A stretch of DNA of 64,000 bases from Bacteriovoracaceae bacterium (GCA_016784965.1 JADHTQ010000008.1:39043-103042), one strand, 5' to 3'; shown: positions 52,185 to 62,599, counted from the first letter of the stretch. Notes: generated by a model not told the origin, from the letters alone. A program made the numbers and translations.

Positions 52185-52326
52185 TACATTCTCCTTATTA
52201 TATTTGTAATAAAACAATAAAATTGTTACGAACATGGGTGTTGTATCGCGTCAACATAGTGCGGACGGTCATTTTTTTCTACTATTTTTTTAGGGATTGT
52301 AAAGTTTTCAAAAAATTTGAAATATA

Positions 52327-52950
52327 TTACTGCAAATTGGCCCGAATGTTTTGCATGTAGGTGTTGACGGAAGCTTTTGGAGTCTTGCTAATTCTGGTAA
52401 GAATTTTATGATCTGGGCTTGTTAAACCTGTTGAGCGCCTAACCACTTGCTGAAGATGTTCCCATACCTTTGCAGTAGTCAAAACATCATCTAAGGCCCG
52501 GTGAGCTCGATCAACTTTGATTTGTAAATGATTGGCAATAGTTGCTAATTTATAATTGTAAATATTGGGAATTAACCTGCGCGATAGCAGTAAAGTACAC
52601 AGTATCGGATTGTCTATGGTAAGTCCGGCCTTATTCATTTCCGAATCAAGAAACTTTTGATCAAAGCTTGCATTATGGGCCAAGATCACTCTATCGCCAA
52701 TAAATTGCTTTAGCTTTGGCATCACAACCTCGGGACGTGGTTTGTCTTGCAACATAGAGCGTGTGATACCTGTAATTTTGGTAATGGTTGAAGATATGTA
52801 GCGGCCTGGATTCATTAACTGTTCAAAAGAATTTGTAACTTTATTATCTTTAACTATTATTGCCCCGACCTCAATAATTCTATCATAATGAGCAGAAAGC
52901 CCAGTTGTTTCAAAATCTAAGATTACAACTTCATCACAATTATTGGTCAT
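52327..52950 (-). CDS. DnaQ-like 3'-5' exonuclease (DEDDh family)
   Basis: A 207-aa exonuclease of the DNA polymerase III epsilon type. The catalytic DEDDh residues appear as LDFETTGL (Asp, Glu), ILAHNASFDQKFL (Asp) and HRALDDV (His, Asp). It lacks a polymerase-binding tail or helicase domain, so it could be a stand-alone proofreading or repair nuclease. The SD is GTAGGA before the ATG. It lies downstream of larC on the same strand, 18 bases away, but its relation to that cluster is probably incidental. Confidence 0.93.
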   Translation of the reverse strand: MTNNCDEVVILDFETTGLSAHYDRIIEVGAIIVKDNKVTNSFEQLMNPGRYISSTITKITGITRSMLQDKPRPEVVMPKLKQFIGDRVILAHNASFDQKFLDSEMNKAGLTIDNPILCTLLLSRRLIPNIYNYKLATIANHLQIKVDRAHRALDDVLTTAKVWEHLQQVVRRSTGLTSPDHKILTRISKTPKASVNTYMQNIRANLQ

Positions 52951-52968
52951 ATCCTACCTAAGTAATCT

Positions 52969-54144
52969 CTAACAAGTGGTTAGAGCTAAACGATATACAT
53001 CAATAACAGAGACATTGTGTTGTAATGCCTGGGCCTTACAACTTTCAAACTCCGGTATTATTCTAATATTGCCAGTAGGTAAGATAACCTTTTTGGCCTT
53101 TACTTGGCCATATTTAGTTTCAACAGAAACCTTGGTTCTTGGCAATTTTACCCTGCTTGCAAAATAGTGCCTTAGACCGATTGCCGAAGTATTTGTCAAA
53201 ATGTAATTTATTACTTGCGCTTGGAATTCTTTGTGGCACTGCACCTCTAGTTTTATGGCAGCTCTGCCTTTTTTCATGGTCATCGGTGTCAACGAAACAT
53301 CCAGTGCTCCTTGATTGAATAACTCATTTTGAAAATCACTTCCTAGAAGCTCGGAACTCATATCGTCAATATTACTTTGGATAACACATATTTCATCTTG
53401 CTCAAGATTGGTGTTTGTTGGTGTTTTCGAATGTATTTTACCAAGAGCTAGGCGCAAACAATTGGGGGAGCTAAAGTCTTTAAATCCGGCACCGTAGGAA
53501 ATTTTTTGGGCAACAAACTCTTTGTCACAAAAGGTTTGTTCCAAACAACTTAAAATGGCCGCTCCCGTAGGGGTTGTTAGTTCTGCTTCAATTTTGCCCT
53601 GATATGTAGGGATATTTTTAAGTAGCTCCATAGTTGCAGGTGCAGGTATTGGCATTGGTCCGTGCTCGCACTTTACCATTCCAAAGCCAGTGCAAACAGG
53701 TCCACACATCACGGTCGATATATTTAATTTTTCAAGCAAAATTGCTGCACCAATTATATCAATGATGGTATCAACTGCACCTATTTCATGAAAATGCAAT
53801 TTTTCAATTGGCACGTTGTGAATCTGTGCTTCGACCGCTCCTAGGAGTTTTATTACTTTGGTGGAAAATGCTTTGACTTGGTCACTATAGGGACAATTTT
53901 GTATGAGTGACAATATATTGTTAATATCGCGGTGGTCTGTGGTGGGTGGAGAGTTTATTTCTACCTTGGTGGCAGAGATGCCACACTTTGTAACTTTTTG
54001 CACACTTACGGTTGTATTTTGAAGATTTAAGTCAACTGCAATTTGTTGCAACAGCTGATCTCCATCTGGCACCAGCTCGGTTAGTGCCCCCAAGAACATA
54101 TCGCCACTAATACCTGAAAATGGCATTATTTTAAGTACGTTCAA
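52969..54144 (-). CDS. larC: Nickel-pincer cofactor biosynthesis protein LarC
   Basis: The start is placed at a TTG at 54144, which has AGGAG at 54151-54155 and overlaps larB by 14 bases; it gives 391 aa. The N-terminal MPFSGISGDMFLGAL matches the FSGxSGDM signature of LarC, and HFHEIGAVDTIIDIIGA follows near residue 120. LarC uses CTP to insert nickel into the pyridinium bis-thiocarboxylic acid mononucleotide. With larB and larE it makes the cofactor of lactate racemase (LarA) and related enzymes. The three genes overlap in the order larE, larB, larC. Confidence 0.93.
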   Translation of the reverse strand: MNVLKIMPFSGISGDMFLGALTELVPDGDQLLQQIAVDLNLQNTTVSVQKVTKCGISATKVEINSPPTTDHRDINNILSLIQNCPYSDQVKAFSTKVIKLLGAVEAQIHNVPIEKLHFHEIGAVDTIIDIIGAAILLEKLNISTVMCGPVCTGFGMVKCEHGPMPIPAPATMELLKNIPTYQGKIEAELTTPTGAAILSCLEQTFCDKEFVAQKISYGAGFKDFSSPNCLRLALGKIHSKTPTNTNLEQDEICVIQSNIDDMSSELLGSDFQNELFNQGALDVSLTPMTMKKGRAAIKLEVQCHKEFQAQVINYILTNTSAIGLRHYFASRVKLPRTKVSVETKYGQVKAKKVILPTGNIRIIPEFESCKAQALQHNVSVIDVYRLALTTC

Positions 54145-54802
54145 AAGCAGCTCCTGAGTGGGCCAAGCGAAAAGCGGCCAAAGCCGCACCAAAGCCATTG
54201 TCAATATTAACAACCGTGATGCCATTTGCGCAACTTGAGAGCATAGCATTCAAGGCCGTGTGTCCACCTGTCGATATGCCATATCCCACACTCGTTGGTA
54301 CGGCAATAATTGGATTGGAAATTATACCAGCTAAGACTGAGGGGAGTGCACCTTCAAGGCCTGCCACACAAATTATCACATCGCTTTGTAATATATCTGG
54401 CAATACTGCTTTTATGCGGTGAAGACCTGCAATACCCTTATCCATAAAAGCTGTGTGTCCGACACCAAGAAAGCTTAAGGTTTGCTTAATTTCTTCAACT
54501 ACATAAGCGTCTGAAGTGCCTGCTGCAATGATTTTTACTTGTTGCAGGTTTGCTTTAACTGTTACAGGTTTAAAATTGTGAGTAAAAGTTTTGGCAAGCT
54601 CGTTGTAATTTCCATCTGGAAGTTTAGCTGAAATTGCTTGGGCCTTATCTGGTTGCAACCTGGTAATCAGTATATTTTCTTTTTGTAAAATAAACTGATC
54701 TATGATCTCCAGCAGTTGTTTTGTGCTTTTGTACTCACCATAAATAACTTCTGGAAATCCAAGTCTATCTTTGCGATTAAAATCTAAATCATATTCAATC
54801 AT
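54131..54802 (-). CDS. larB: Nickel-pincer cofactor biosynthesis protein LarB
   Basis: A 223-aa enzyme of the PurE-like family. The conserved FPEVIYGEYKST near the N-terminus, AAGTSDAYVVEEI in the middle and AVPTSVGYGIS near the end are seen. LarB carboxylates nicotinic acid adenine dinucleotide at the pyridinium ring in the first step of nickel-pincer cofactor synthesis. Its ATG overlaps the larE stop as ATGA, and its 3' end overlaps larC. The family call is firm. Confidence 0.95.
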   Translation of the reverse strand: MIEYDLDFNRKDRLGFPEVIYGEYKSTKQLLEIIDQFILQKENILITRLQPDKAQAISAKLPDGNYNELAKTFTHNFKPVTVKANLQQVKIIAAGTSDAYVVEEIKQTLSFLGVGHTAFMDKGIAGLHRIKAVLPDILQSDVIICVAGLEGALPSVLAGIISNPIIAVPTSVGYGISTGGHTALNAMLSSCANGITVVNIDNGFGAALAAFRLAHSGAAFERT

Positions 54803-55605
54803 GTCAGTGCCCGATTTAGTTTGCCAGAGCTAAAACCTTCTGGATCAATGCAAACATTTGTAAACCCCAAGTCTATTATTGAGAGCTCAATTTGGGGTAA
54901 GCTCCCTTTTAATTCTTCTATTCTGTCGACAGGAACTTCGATTTTTGCGGTGTTGCCGTAGTGCCTTACTCGAACTATTTCAAATCCCAATTTGCCCAGT
55001 ATGCCTTCTGCTTTTTCTACTTGGGCCAGCTTGTCGGCGGTCACTTTTTCACCATAGGGGATTCTGGAACTTAGACAGGGGCTTGCAGGCTTGCTCCAAA
55101 CTTCTAGCTCAAAATGCTTGGCGACAAGCCTTAGTGCTTGTTTGCCTAACTGGCAGTCGTCTAGGGGGGATTTTATTTGGAATTGTTGAGCCGCATCTTG
55201 GCCTGGCCTGTAGTCACCTCGGTCGTCTAAGTTATGCCCATTTAAAATCGCGTCGTATCCCGTCTTTTGACGGATAGCTTCTAAATCTTTGTATAAGTGA
55301 GATTTGCAAAAAAAACATCTATCGGGCGGATTAGCATTGTAGTCGCTGTCATTTAGTTCATTTGTTTCAATAACTTGTAGAGGTATTTGATGATTTTTGC
55401 AAAATGCTTTTGCCAATTGGAGGTCAGAGCGCTTTAAGCTAGCAGAAGCTGAAATGACTGCTAAGACATTTTCTGGGCCCAAAAAGTGACGGGACAGATA
55501 TGCTACTAGGGCACTGTCTACACCACCCGAATAGGCAATAATGACTTTTTGATAATTGCTAAACCAGCGTTGCAACTGTTGTACTGCAGTAGTTGTCTCA
55601 CTCAT
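54799..55605 (-). CDS. larE: ATP-dependent sulfur transferase LarE
   Basis: The ATG at 55605 is preferred over the one at 55611, since AGGAG at 55612-55616 is too close to the latter. The 268-aa protein has a PP-loop, YSGGVDSALVAY, for AMP activation, RCFFCKSHLY, and SPCLSSRIPYGE near Cys177, the position of the sacrificial sulfur-donor cysteine in the L. plantarum enzyme. LarE sulfurates the cofactor precursor and is first of the larEBC operon. Because the Cys is present, the single-sulfur sacrificial mechanism is likely. Confidence 0.94.
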   Translation of the reverse strand: MSETTTAVQQLQRWFSNYQKVIIAYSGGVDSALVAYLSRHFLGPENVLAVISASASLKRSDLQLAKAFCKNHQIPLQVIETNELNDSDYNANPPDRCFFCKSHLYKDLEAIRQKTGYDAILNGHNLDDRGDYRPGQDAAQQFQIKSPLDDCQLGKQALRLVAKHFELEVWSKPASPCLSSRIPYGEKVTADKLAQVEKAEGILGKLGFEIVRVRHYGNTAKIEVPVDRIEELKGSLPQIELSIIDLGFTNVCIDPEGFSSGKLNRALT

Positions 55606-55652
55606 ATACATCTCCTGTTGTGAGTGAGCAAACTACCATGGTTGTGGTCAAA

Positions 55653-56864
55653 TTACAATTGGGCCCTTGCGACAAATAGCCCTTCACCTAAATATTTTGT
55701 GCCCTTTTGGTCCATTAAAAAGCATTTGAATAAAATATCACCATTATCATTTATAGCAATATTGGCGTCAAAGATGCTGTGGGAATCTGACCTGGAGGCC
55801 TTGGCCCATCCCAAGTCTGTTTTTATTTTGTCGTCTTTTGCGATTACAACGCGCAAAGGTTGACCCGCATCACTTAAGGAGGCGACAAAAATGGCCTGTT
55901 TCAAATCTAAGGTTACACCTCTAAAAGCAATGTCCCCATGCTTGTTGATCTTAGGTGTAAATAAGTCAATTGAACTAAGGTTGACTGAGGTTTGAGCAAT
56001 GGGAATAATATCTCCATTAAAGTAGGCAAATACACCGTGCTTTAAGTCTTTTGTCTGTGCCACAAAGACAACAGCTCCTGTAGATGAAACTGAAACACCG
56101 TTGGCAAAGCTAACAAAATTTGATTCAGGGTCACTATTTTGATCTTGAGCAATTATGGTTTGCTTTCCATTTGGATCTATCAAAATTATCTGATCGGGCA
56201 TATCATTTGCAAGAGCTCCTCGCTTTCCTACTCTAGCTTTTAAAGCGATGTACCCATTGGAAGAAAATGATGCTTTAAAGAGGTAGGAGTATGAAATTTG
56301 CTCATTTCGACTTTCTGTTAATATCCGCTGACTTGAACCTTCATGCCACAGAAGTTGAGAGCGAACCCCTATATGATCCTTGGCCCTGTAGAGAATTTGT
56401 CCGAGATTGTTAATGATAGGATCTCGAAGAGCGAGTGATATAAATGGTCCACCAACTTCTATGACTTTTGATACTTGCTCTGTTTCGTTGTTATATAAAA
56501 ACACTCCTTTTGACTCATCAATATTATATTCTTCAAAAGCGACCGTGCCGGCATCATTGAGGGATGGATCGCTGAAAAAAAATGTCTCTTTGGAAACGGC
56601 GACTATTTTATGGCCATTGTGGTCTCCATACCAGATCCCACTGCGAGGCATTGAACCATCGCCGCCCATGATTCTGACAACGACTTGGCCAAAATTATTT
56701 AGGTCTGGTGAGTTGTTTAAAAAGTAACTCTGGGGAGGCATATTATAGGGAGCACTTTGGTGAGCTCTGGCCTGTAGAGCAAATGTATAGGGGCGGTTGT
56801 CCTGCTTGGCAAATGCACTACACACTAAGATACTAATCAACAATGTTAGATAGATAGTTTTCAT
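55653..56864 (-). CDS. Exported beta-propeller-like protein of unknown function
   Basis: A 403-aa precursor with a signal peptide (MKTIYLTLLISILVCSAFAK) and AAGGAG before the ATG. The mature part contains repeated units of about 45-55 residues built on the pattern xLNDxGxVAFxxxxxxxxGVFxY (LNNFGQVVVRI, LNDAGTVAFEEYN, INNLGQILYRAK, VSSTGAVVFVAQTK, INKHGDIAFRGVTL, INDNGDILFKCFL). Such repeats are typical of secreted propeller-like proteins. No catalytic motif is evident. It stands alone on the minus strand upstream of larE. Confidence 0.75.
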   Translation of the reverse strand: MKTIYLTLLISILVCSAFAKQDNRPYTFALQARAHQSAPYNMPPQSYFLNNSPDLNNFGQVVVRIMGGDGSMPRSGIWYGDHNGHKIVAVSKETFFFSDPSLNDAGTVAFEEYNIDESKGVFLYNNETEQVSKVIEVGGPFISLALRDPIINNLGQILYRAKDHIGVRSQLLWHEGSSQRILTESRNEQISYSYLFKASFSSNGYIALKARVGKRGALANDMPDQIILIDPNGKQTIIAQDQNSDPESNFVSFANGVSVSSTGAVVFVAQTKDLKHGVFAYFNGDIIPIAQTSVNLSSIDLFTPKINKHGDIAFRGVTLDLKQAIFVASLSDAGQPLRVVIAKDDKIKTDLGWAKASRSDSHSIFDANIAINDNGDILFKCFLMDQKGTKYLGEGLFVARAQL

Positions 56865-57012
56865 GATTCATTCTCCTTGAAGTAGTATTCTTTCATGGAT
56901 TTTAAAGCATTGCAATTGCCAGATATTGGTTAAAATTTGGCAAATCGAAAGATTTAAATATATGATATCTCTTTGAACTTTCAATTTTTGTTGAAGGCGA
57001 CAAGGAGTCATC

Positions 57013-57897
57013 ATGAAAAAAAGTGATATGATATTTTTTGTTGTAATTAGTTTGCTCAGTAGACAAGCTTTTGCCACAGCATCCAAAGTTATCTATGGGA
57101 GTGATGATAGAATTGAAGTTTATCAATCAGAAAATGAGTTGCATAAATTGCTAGCGCTATCAACTGCTGCAAAAATTTTAAAAAGGGCAACAGGGGATGA
57201 AGGCGAATACTTTGAGATTAGAGGTGGTAACTTAGTTGAGCGATTTAACTACTGCCCCACAGAGAGGTTTACACAGCAGCTGCTTAGTGCCAACTGTTCT
57301 GGGTTTTTAATTACAGAAGATATCTTGGTTACTGCCGGTCACTGTATGACTTCTCGGTTTGACTGTGAAGCATTCTACTGGGTATTTGATTTTCGTTTGG
57401 GTGATAATGGTGAAAATGTAACTCATGTTCCAAAGAGCAGTATTTATAAATGTAGTGAAATTCTTGAACAAGAGTATGATCCCCACAATGAATATTTTGA
57501 AAACGATTATGCAATTGTTCGGCTGGATCGTCCCGTCACTGACAGAGCACCAGTCAAGGTGCGCACACAGGGCAAAGTGGAAGATAATACTAAATTAATG
57601 ATCATAGGTCACCCCGTTGGTCTTCCCACCAAAATTTCAAACAATGCTTGGGTTAGAGAGAATTCCCATTTTTTATATTTTTACTCAAATTTAGACGCCT
57701 ACGGTGGTAATTCTGGATCTGCCGTGTTTGATGCTCAAACAGGTGTAGTAGAGGGGATATTGGTCCTAGGTGAGGATGATTATGAAAAAGATCCGGTGCG
57801 TGGATGTAACGTCTCAAAGGTTTGTGCCGATGATGAATGTAATGGAGAACAAGTCATTCGCATCACTAGTGTTCCACTTAAAAAGTACTTAAATTAA
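57013..57897 (+). CDS. Secreted trypsin-like serine protease (S1/V8 family)
   Basis: A 294-aa precursor with AAGGAG before the ATG and a signal peptide (MKKSDMIFFVVISLLSRQAF). The catalytic triad is complete: His in VTAGHCM near 110, Asp in NDYAIVRLD near 164, and Ser in GGNSGSAVF near 233. Cysteines near the active site suggest disulfides. It resembles V8-like glutamyl endopeptidases more than chymotrypsin. Likely acts outside the cell or in the periplasm. rsgA begins two bases after its stop, an unusual neighbour. Confidence 0.93.
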   Translation: MKKSDMIFFVVISLLSRQAFATASKVIYGSDDRIEVYQSENELHKLLALSTAAKILKRATGDEGEYFEIRGGNLVERFNYCPTERFTQQLLSANCSGFLITEDILVTAGHCMTSRFDCEAFYWVFDFRLGDNGENVTHVPKSSIYKCSEILEQEYDPHNEYFENDYAIVRLDRPVTDRAPVKVRTQGKVEDNTKLMIIGHPVGLPTKISNNAWVRENSHFLYFYSNLDAYGGNSGSAVFDAQTGVVEGILVLGEDDYEKDPVRGCNVSKVCADDECNGEQVIRITSVPLKKYLN

Positions 57898-57899
57898 TT

Positions 57900-58865
57900 A
57901 TGCGGGCCAGAGTATATCGTTCATCAGGTCGGGAGTTTGAGTGTAAACTTCAAGATACACAGGAGTTGGTTTCTGCATGTGCACTAGGCAATTTGCTCAG
58001 AGGAGACAATAGTGTCACCGTTGGTGATTTTGTTCAAGTAGAAAAAATTGTTGAGAATAATAGATATCAAATTGTGTCCGTCGAAAAAAGAAAAAGCGAA
58101 ATCTTTCGGGTCATTGTTCGAGAAAACAAAAAAAAAGTAACAGCTGCAAATTGTGATGTAGTGGTAATTTTAGTCTCAGTTTCCACCCCTAAGTTTAAAA
58201 GGGGAATTGTTGATAGGTTTTTATTGCGTGCTATTGCCTGGGAGATTACCCCCGTCATTGTATTTAACAAGATGGATGAGCATTCCAAAGATTTGGTCGA
58301 CCTCGTCTTTGAGAGAGACCGCTTGCAAAGCTTAGGAGTGTTGTGTTTTGAAATTTCGGCAAAAGTTGCAAGCTATGAAAAAAAATATCTCACACTAGGA
58401 ATGGATGATTTAAAGAGTGTACTCAAAGACAAGACATCGGTTTTTCTTGGACAATCAGGTGTAGGTAAGAGCAAAACGATCAATGCATTGTCTGGTGGTA
58501 AGGTGAATCTTTTTACCGGAGATATTGGAAAAGTAGGCAAGGGAAAACATACTACTACCTGGAGTGAAATTGTAGATTGTGATGAGTTTTTGTTGATCGA
58601 CTCTCCTGGGATTCGCTCCTTTTCCATTGAGGACGTCGCTAAAGATGAATTGTTGGAGTACTTTCCCGATCTTGCGGGGCGTGCAACAGCTTGTAAGTTT
58701 ACAAACTGTGGCCATACTGAAAATTCCAAGGGGTGCAGCTTTTTTGATATAAGTAATTATAGCTCTGAGTATGAGATGGAGTTAGTTCTATCAAGGCTGG
58801 ACTCATTTTTTCGCATGCAGGAAGAAATAACCAATATCCCTTCATGGGATAAAAAAATCAAGTAG
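57900..58865 (+). CDS. rsgA: Ribosome small-subunit GTPase RsgA
   Basis: A 321-aa circularly permuted GTPase that assists late 30S maturation. The permuted order is clear: NKMD (G4) near residue 121, then the P-loop GQSGVGKSK near 184, and DSPGIRSF (G3). An OB-fold N-terminus and the C-terminal zinc knuckle CKFTNCGHTENSKGC are present. Its start is two bases after the secreted protease stop, so both may share a transcript. Confidence 0.95.
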   Translation: MRARVYRSSGREFECKLQDTQELVSACALGNLLRGDNSVTVGDFVQVEKIVENNRYQIVSVEKRKSEIFRVIVRENKKKVTAANCDVVVILVSVSTPKFKRGIVDRFLLRAIAWEITPVIVFNKMDEHSKDLVDLVFERDRLQSLGVLCFEISAKVASYEKKYLTLGMDDLKSVLKDKTSVFLGQSGVGKSKTINALSGGKVNLFTGDIGKVGKGKHTTTWSEIVDCDEFLLIDSPGIRSFSIEDVAKDELLEYFPDLAGRATACKFTNCGHTENSKGCSFFDISNYSSEYEMELVLSRLDSFFRMQEEITNIPSWDKKIK

Positions 58866-58972
58866 ATACACCTTTTTTTACGCCATTTCATTTTTTAAAG
58901 ATTTTCCCAAAAATGACGAAAAGTATTGTGTCAAGGGTATCTTGCATGCAGACCTCTTAAAGGGAGATAGAA

Positions 58973-59431
58973 ATGGCCGATAAAGTATTAGATTTTGTTC
59001 AAAAAAAGAAGGAATCCACAGAAAAAAAGCGGAGGTCATTTGAAAGAGTTCTATTTACCAATTTGCTTGGAACCTATTCAGCCGTTCACGATAATGGCAA
59101 CATCTATCCCATCACGATGGTCGATATGTCTTATGATGGGTGCCTATTTCAAATCCCTTGGGAAGTAAGAAATGGCAAAGAGTTCGAAATTGGCTCAGAA
59201 ACCACCCTTCGGATGTATTTTACAAAAAGCTCCTATATTCCCGCGGTTATAACTATTAAATATTGCAAAGAAGTTGTTGAAAAAGACGGTGTTACTTATG
59301 CACAATATGGCTGTGAGTTTGATAAGTCGATGCACTCTTTTGATGCACTATCATCATTTATAGATTTTCTTTACAAATTCGCAGAATTATCTACTATAGA
59401 TCATGGAGATTCCAAAGTATTTTTTCTTTAA
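58973..59431 (+). CDS. PilZ domain protein (c-di-GMP receptor)
   Basis: A 152-aa protein with SD GGGAG before the ATG at 58973. It has the two PilZ motifs, RSFER (RxxxR) near residue 22 and DMSYDG (D-x-S-x-x-G) near 48, on a beta-barrel scaffold, so it should bind cyclic di-GMP. No other domain is present, and the partner it regulates is unknown. The N-terminus is lysine-rich. It precedes a lipoprotein gene by 15 bases and could be co-transcribed. Confidence 0.85.
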   Translation: MADKVLDFVQKKKESTEKKRRSFERVLFTNLLGTYSAVHDNGNIYPITMVDMSYDGCLFQIPWEVRNGKEFEIGSETTLRMYFTKSSYIPAVITIKYCKEVVEKDGVTYAQYGCEFDKSMHSFDALSSFIDFLYKFAELSTIDHGDSKVFFL

Positions 59432-59446
59432 AAAAGGTAAAAAGAA

Positions 59447-60256
59447 TTGATTTTTTGGCGATTAAATATAATCAGATTTATATTGGTGCTGCTATTTGTT
59501 CATAGTGGATGCTCACATAAAGAGACTTATGAATCAAGTCTGCGCAGCTTTAAACGCATTGACTTTGGACACGTATACCAAGGAATTGGTATTACTCGCT
59601 ATTTTCTTCCCGACTTACCGACTTGGGTAAACTTTTCTCAAGTTGGGCGATGTAAAAGAGAAAAATCTATTAGGTACATGCACTTGCAAAGATTGCGTAG
59701 CAGTTTCGCCCTCACGTATCAGGAGGCGATTCAATTCCAATTATTTTTTAATCGAGAGTACAACTTACTAAAGTCGCAAAATAGGGCAGGTTATCTAAAG
59801 ATTGAGCGAGAAGAGCAGTTGTTTCACGACATTTTGGATAAAATAAATTCAAAAATTTATGCATTTAACCCTCCAAGCTTTAAAAGGGTAAATGTGGTCT
59901 GGATAGATCCCTTGTTAGGCCTTAAAAATGGCACCCAAGTACTTGAAAAATTAATGAAGGGCAAACAGATGGCACAGGGACACCCTGTATTTGTATCTAC
60001 ATGTAAAACTATTGATGAGATGGATAGTTTTTTAAAGATGCATAAACTTAATGAACAAAATATTCGAGTGATGTCCGCTGAGATGTTTTCTACCTATAAT
60101 AAAGAGAATATTGCTGAGAACTTCTTTTCTATCGATTTCACTGAATTATTTGCTAAAAAAGAGCAAAAAATCCACCTTTTTGTACTAAAAAGAAAGCGGC
60201 CTCTCCAAATTCCTGATGAATTTAATGGAGAATTTGTTGTCCATCATTTTAATTAA
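59447..60256 (+). CDS. Putative lipoprotein of unknown function
   Basis: A 269-aa protein started by a TTG at 59447 with AAAGG upstream. The first 22 residues form a lipoprotein signal (FILVLLFVHSGC, lipobox HSGC). The mature part has no recognised motif; it contains a helical central region and a C-terminal part with FFSIDFTELFAKKEQKIHLF. It may be transcribed with the upstream PilZ gene, suggesting a c-di-GMP-related envelope role, but this is only contextual. Confidence 0.65.
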   Translation: MIFWRLNIIRFILVLLFVHSGCSHKETYESSLRSFKRIDFGHVYQGIGITRYFLPDLPTWVNFSQVGRCKREKSIRYMHLQRLRSSFALTYQEAIQFQLFFNREYNLLKSQNRAGYLKIEREEQLFHDILDKINSKIYAFNPPSFKRVNVVWIDPLLGLKNGTQVLEKLMKGKQMAQGHPVFVSTCKTIDEMDSFLKMHKLNEQNIRVMSAEMFSTYNKENIAENFFSIDFTELFAKKEQKIHLFVLKRKRPLQIPDEFNGEFVVHHFN

Positions 60257-60318
60257 TGATAAATAATATTCTTTATAAAAATTAAATTCAAAATAAATGT
60301 TTGAAGGAGATAGGTATC

Positions 60319-60852
60319 ATGAACGCACAAAAAGTGGTTAAAAGTGATTACAGAGAGGATCTCGATAGGGTGAGAGCAAATTTTGTAACAACTTTGGGTC
60401 ATTTTGAGGTAGAACTTTTTGCCAAAGAATGTCCCATAACTGTTTGGAATTTTGTCAATCTCGCAGAGGGCAGACAGGAAACTAAAAAAGAGGGTCCATT
60501 CTATGATGGGCTGCTTTTTCATCGTGTGATTGATGGGTTTATGATTCAAGGTGGGTGCCCAGAAGGTACCGGTAGAGGTGGACCTGGATATACCTTTCAA
60601 GATGAATGTAATCCAGATCTCAGCCACGACAGTGAAGGAATTCTCTCAATGGCCAATGCCGGTCCTGGAACAAATGGTTCACAGTTTTTTATCACCTTGG
60701 TACCAACACCTCACCTCGATTGGCGACATACCGTTTTTGGAAAAGTTGTAAGTGGTATGGATATTGTGCATAAAATTGGAGCAATACCTACTGTGGAGGG
60801 TGATGCTCCCGCCATTGATGTAGTTATTCAAAGTATTACGATAGTTAGATAG
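60319..60852 (+). CDS. Cyclophilin-type peptidyl-prolyl cis-trans isomerase
   Basis: The ATG at 60319 is preceded by AAGGAG; an in-frame TTG at 60301 lies within the SD itself. The 177-aa enzyme has the cyclophilin core: [40 protein letters not shown] and [13 protein letters not shown]. No signal peptide is present, so it is cytoplasmic. Its 3' end overlaps recJ, read from the other strand, by eight bases. Confidence 0.95.
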   Translation: MNAQKVVKSDYREDLDRVRANFVTTLGHFEVELFAKECPITVWNFVNLAEGRQETKKEGPFYDGLLFHRVIDGFMIQGGCPEGTGRGGPGYTFQDECNPDLSHDSEGILSMANAGPGTNGSQFFITLVPTPHLDWRHTVFGKVVSGMDIVHKIGAIPTVEGDAPAIDVVIQSITIVR

Positions 60853-62599
60853 TGAGCTTGCTGGTCATCAATTGAATATATTCATTGCCATTGAAGCGGT
60901 TGATGGCCAAAGTAAAATATACTGACAGTGGGTCACCATTGACCTGTTGTCTTTTATAGATCTCCTCTGGCGGTAGTGCCTGCCATTTTCCAATATAATT
61001 AAAGGTGATACCCCCAAGAGTTGTTTTAGGGTTACCCGGATCGCCAAATGACCATCTGACATGTAGATCTTTTAAGACTTTATATGATTTTAAAACTACG
61101 TTACTCATGCGAAAAATTGGTTTTTCATTGCCATTACCGTAGGGTTCAAGCAGCTCTAACTCTTTGACTAATTGGGGAGTGATCTGGCCGGGCCTTATAT
61201 CTAAATCAAAAGAGTCATCATTAATTCGAAGAGATCTGGGGATCAGCTTTAAGGCACTTTCCATGCGTGTTTTAAACACGGTGAAATTCTCTTTTTTCAT
61301 AGAGAGGCCAGCAGCGGCCTTGTGGCCTCCAAACTTTATAAACAGATCATTGTTTTGTTTAAGGCAAGAAAAAATATCCAAGGTGCCAGCACTTCTGGCC
61401 GATGCCTTAATAACTCCAGCTTCTGCGGCATCGGTAAAGACTATAGCAGGAACTTTGAAGGTATCCACTAGCTTGGAGGCAACAATACCAATAACTCCTT
61501 CGTGCCACGAAGGTGCATAAACGATACTGATGGTGTGGTCAATACCCTCAAGGCCTCTCAGCACATGCTCATAGGCCTCTTTAAAAACAATTGCCTGGAT
61601 ATGTTTTCTCTCTTTATTGCTTATTTCAAGTTGGGCATAGTAGGGATAAGCTTTGGTGGAATCCATGGTAGTAAGTAGCTTTAGAGATACTTCCGGGTGA
61701 CCAACTCGACCTTTAGAATTGATCATGGGGCCAATATTAAATGAGAGCTTTTCGCTGGGAATGAACCCCAAATTTGTCTCAGCCGGAGCAAAGAAGGCCT
61801 TGATTCCAGCGTATTGGGTGTTTTGCATTTGCTTTATTCCATGCCTGACAAGCTTTAAATTCATTGGGGTGAGTTGTGCTTGGTCACAAATAGTCCCTAG
61901 TGCCACAAATTGCAGAAGTGGATAGATTGAAGGACACTTCTCATTTTCTCTCAATGCCTTTATAGGCGAGTCATCTTGGGCAAGGTTGTCGATATCATTT
62001 TTTATTTGCAGTGCTAAGCAAAAGGCGACTCCCACACCAGCTAGGTGCTTTAGCGGAGAATCACAGTCTTCATCTCTTCTGTTGGGGTTAATGATACAAA
62101 AGGCCTGGGGCATTTTCTCTAAGATATCTTGATGGTGATCAGTTATAATTAGGTCAATACCGTTTTGCTTTGCATGGGCTGCTGCAAGGTCGCTGGTTAT
62201 ACCACAATCAACTGTAATTAGAACTTCAACTCCAGCTTCTTTTGCTGTGTCAATAGAGGAGGTATGCAGGCCATAACCCTCGACAAAGCGGCTGGGTTGA
62301 AATAGGTGTACCTCTACTTCCAACATCTGGAAAAAGTGAAATAAAAGTGCACATGAGCTGGTTCCGTCGACATCATAGTCTCCATAGATTCCAATTACTT
62401 GCGCTTTATTCATTGCTGTAATTATTCTGGCACTTGCTTGGCCTAAACCTTTGAGCTTAGTTAAGTCCGGAAGTAGCAATAGATCCCATGACAGAAATTG
62501 AGCAACTTCCTCATTACTAAAATTTTTTTTTAAAAACAGCTGGTTAATAACAGGGTGAAATGTTTTAGCTGGATTATTAATAGTATTTGGAGTTTGCAT
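60845..62599 (-). CDS. recJ: Single-stranded-DNA-specific exonuclease RecJ
   Basis: A 584-aa DHH-family 5'-3' exonuclease used in recombination and mismatch repair. The phosphoesterase motifs are complete: [32 protein letters not shown], and [12 protein letters not shown] in DHHA1. The length is normal. The C-terminal OB domain ([19 protein letters not shown]) is present. It converges with the cyclophilin gene. Confidence 0.95.
   Translation of the reverse strand: MQTPNTINNPAKTFHPVINQLFLKKNFSNEEVAQFLSWDLLLLPDLTKLKGLGQASARIITAMNKAQVIGIYGDYDVDGTSSCALLFHFFQMLEVEVHLFQPSRFVEGYGLHTSSIDTAKEAGVEVLITVDCGITSDLAAAHAKQNGIDLIITDHHQDILEKMPQAFCIINPNRRDEDCDSPLKHLAGVGVAFCLALQIKNDIDNLAQDDSPIKALRENEKCPSIYPLLQFVALGTICDQAQLTPMNLKLVRHGIKQMQNTQYAGIKAFFAPAETNLGFIPSEKLSFNIGPMINSKGRVGHPEVSLKLLTTMDSTKAYPYYAQLEISNKERKHIQAIVFKEAYEHVLRGLEGIDHTISIVYAPSWHEGVIGIVASKLVDTFKVPAIVFTDAAEAGVIKASARSAGTLDIFSCLKQNNDLFIKFGGHKAAAGLSMKKENFTVFKTRMESALKLIPRSLRINDDSFDLDIRPGQITPQLVKELELLEPYGNGNEKPIFRMSNVVLKSYKVLKDLHVRWSFGDPGNPKTTLGGITFNYIGKWQALPPEEIYKRQQVNGDPLSVYFTLAINRFNGNEYIQLMTSKLTI

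Noticed and set aside
54145..54249. Longer N-terminus for larC starting at 54249
   Set aside because: The added residues come from the larB reading region in another frame and do not match LarC; the TTG at 54144 has a proper SD.
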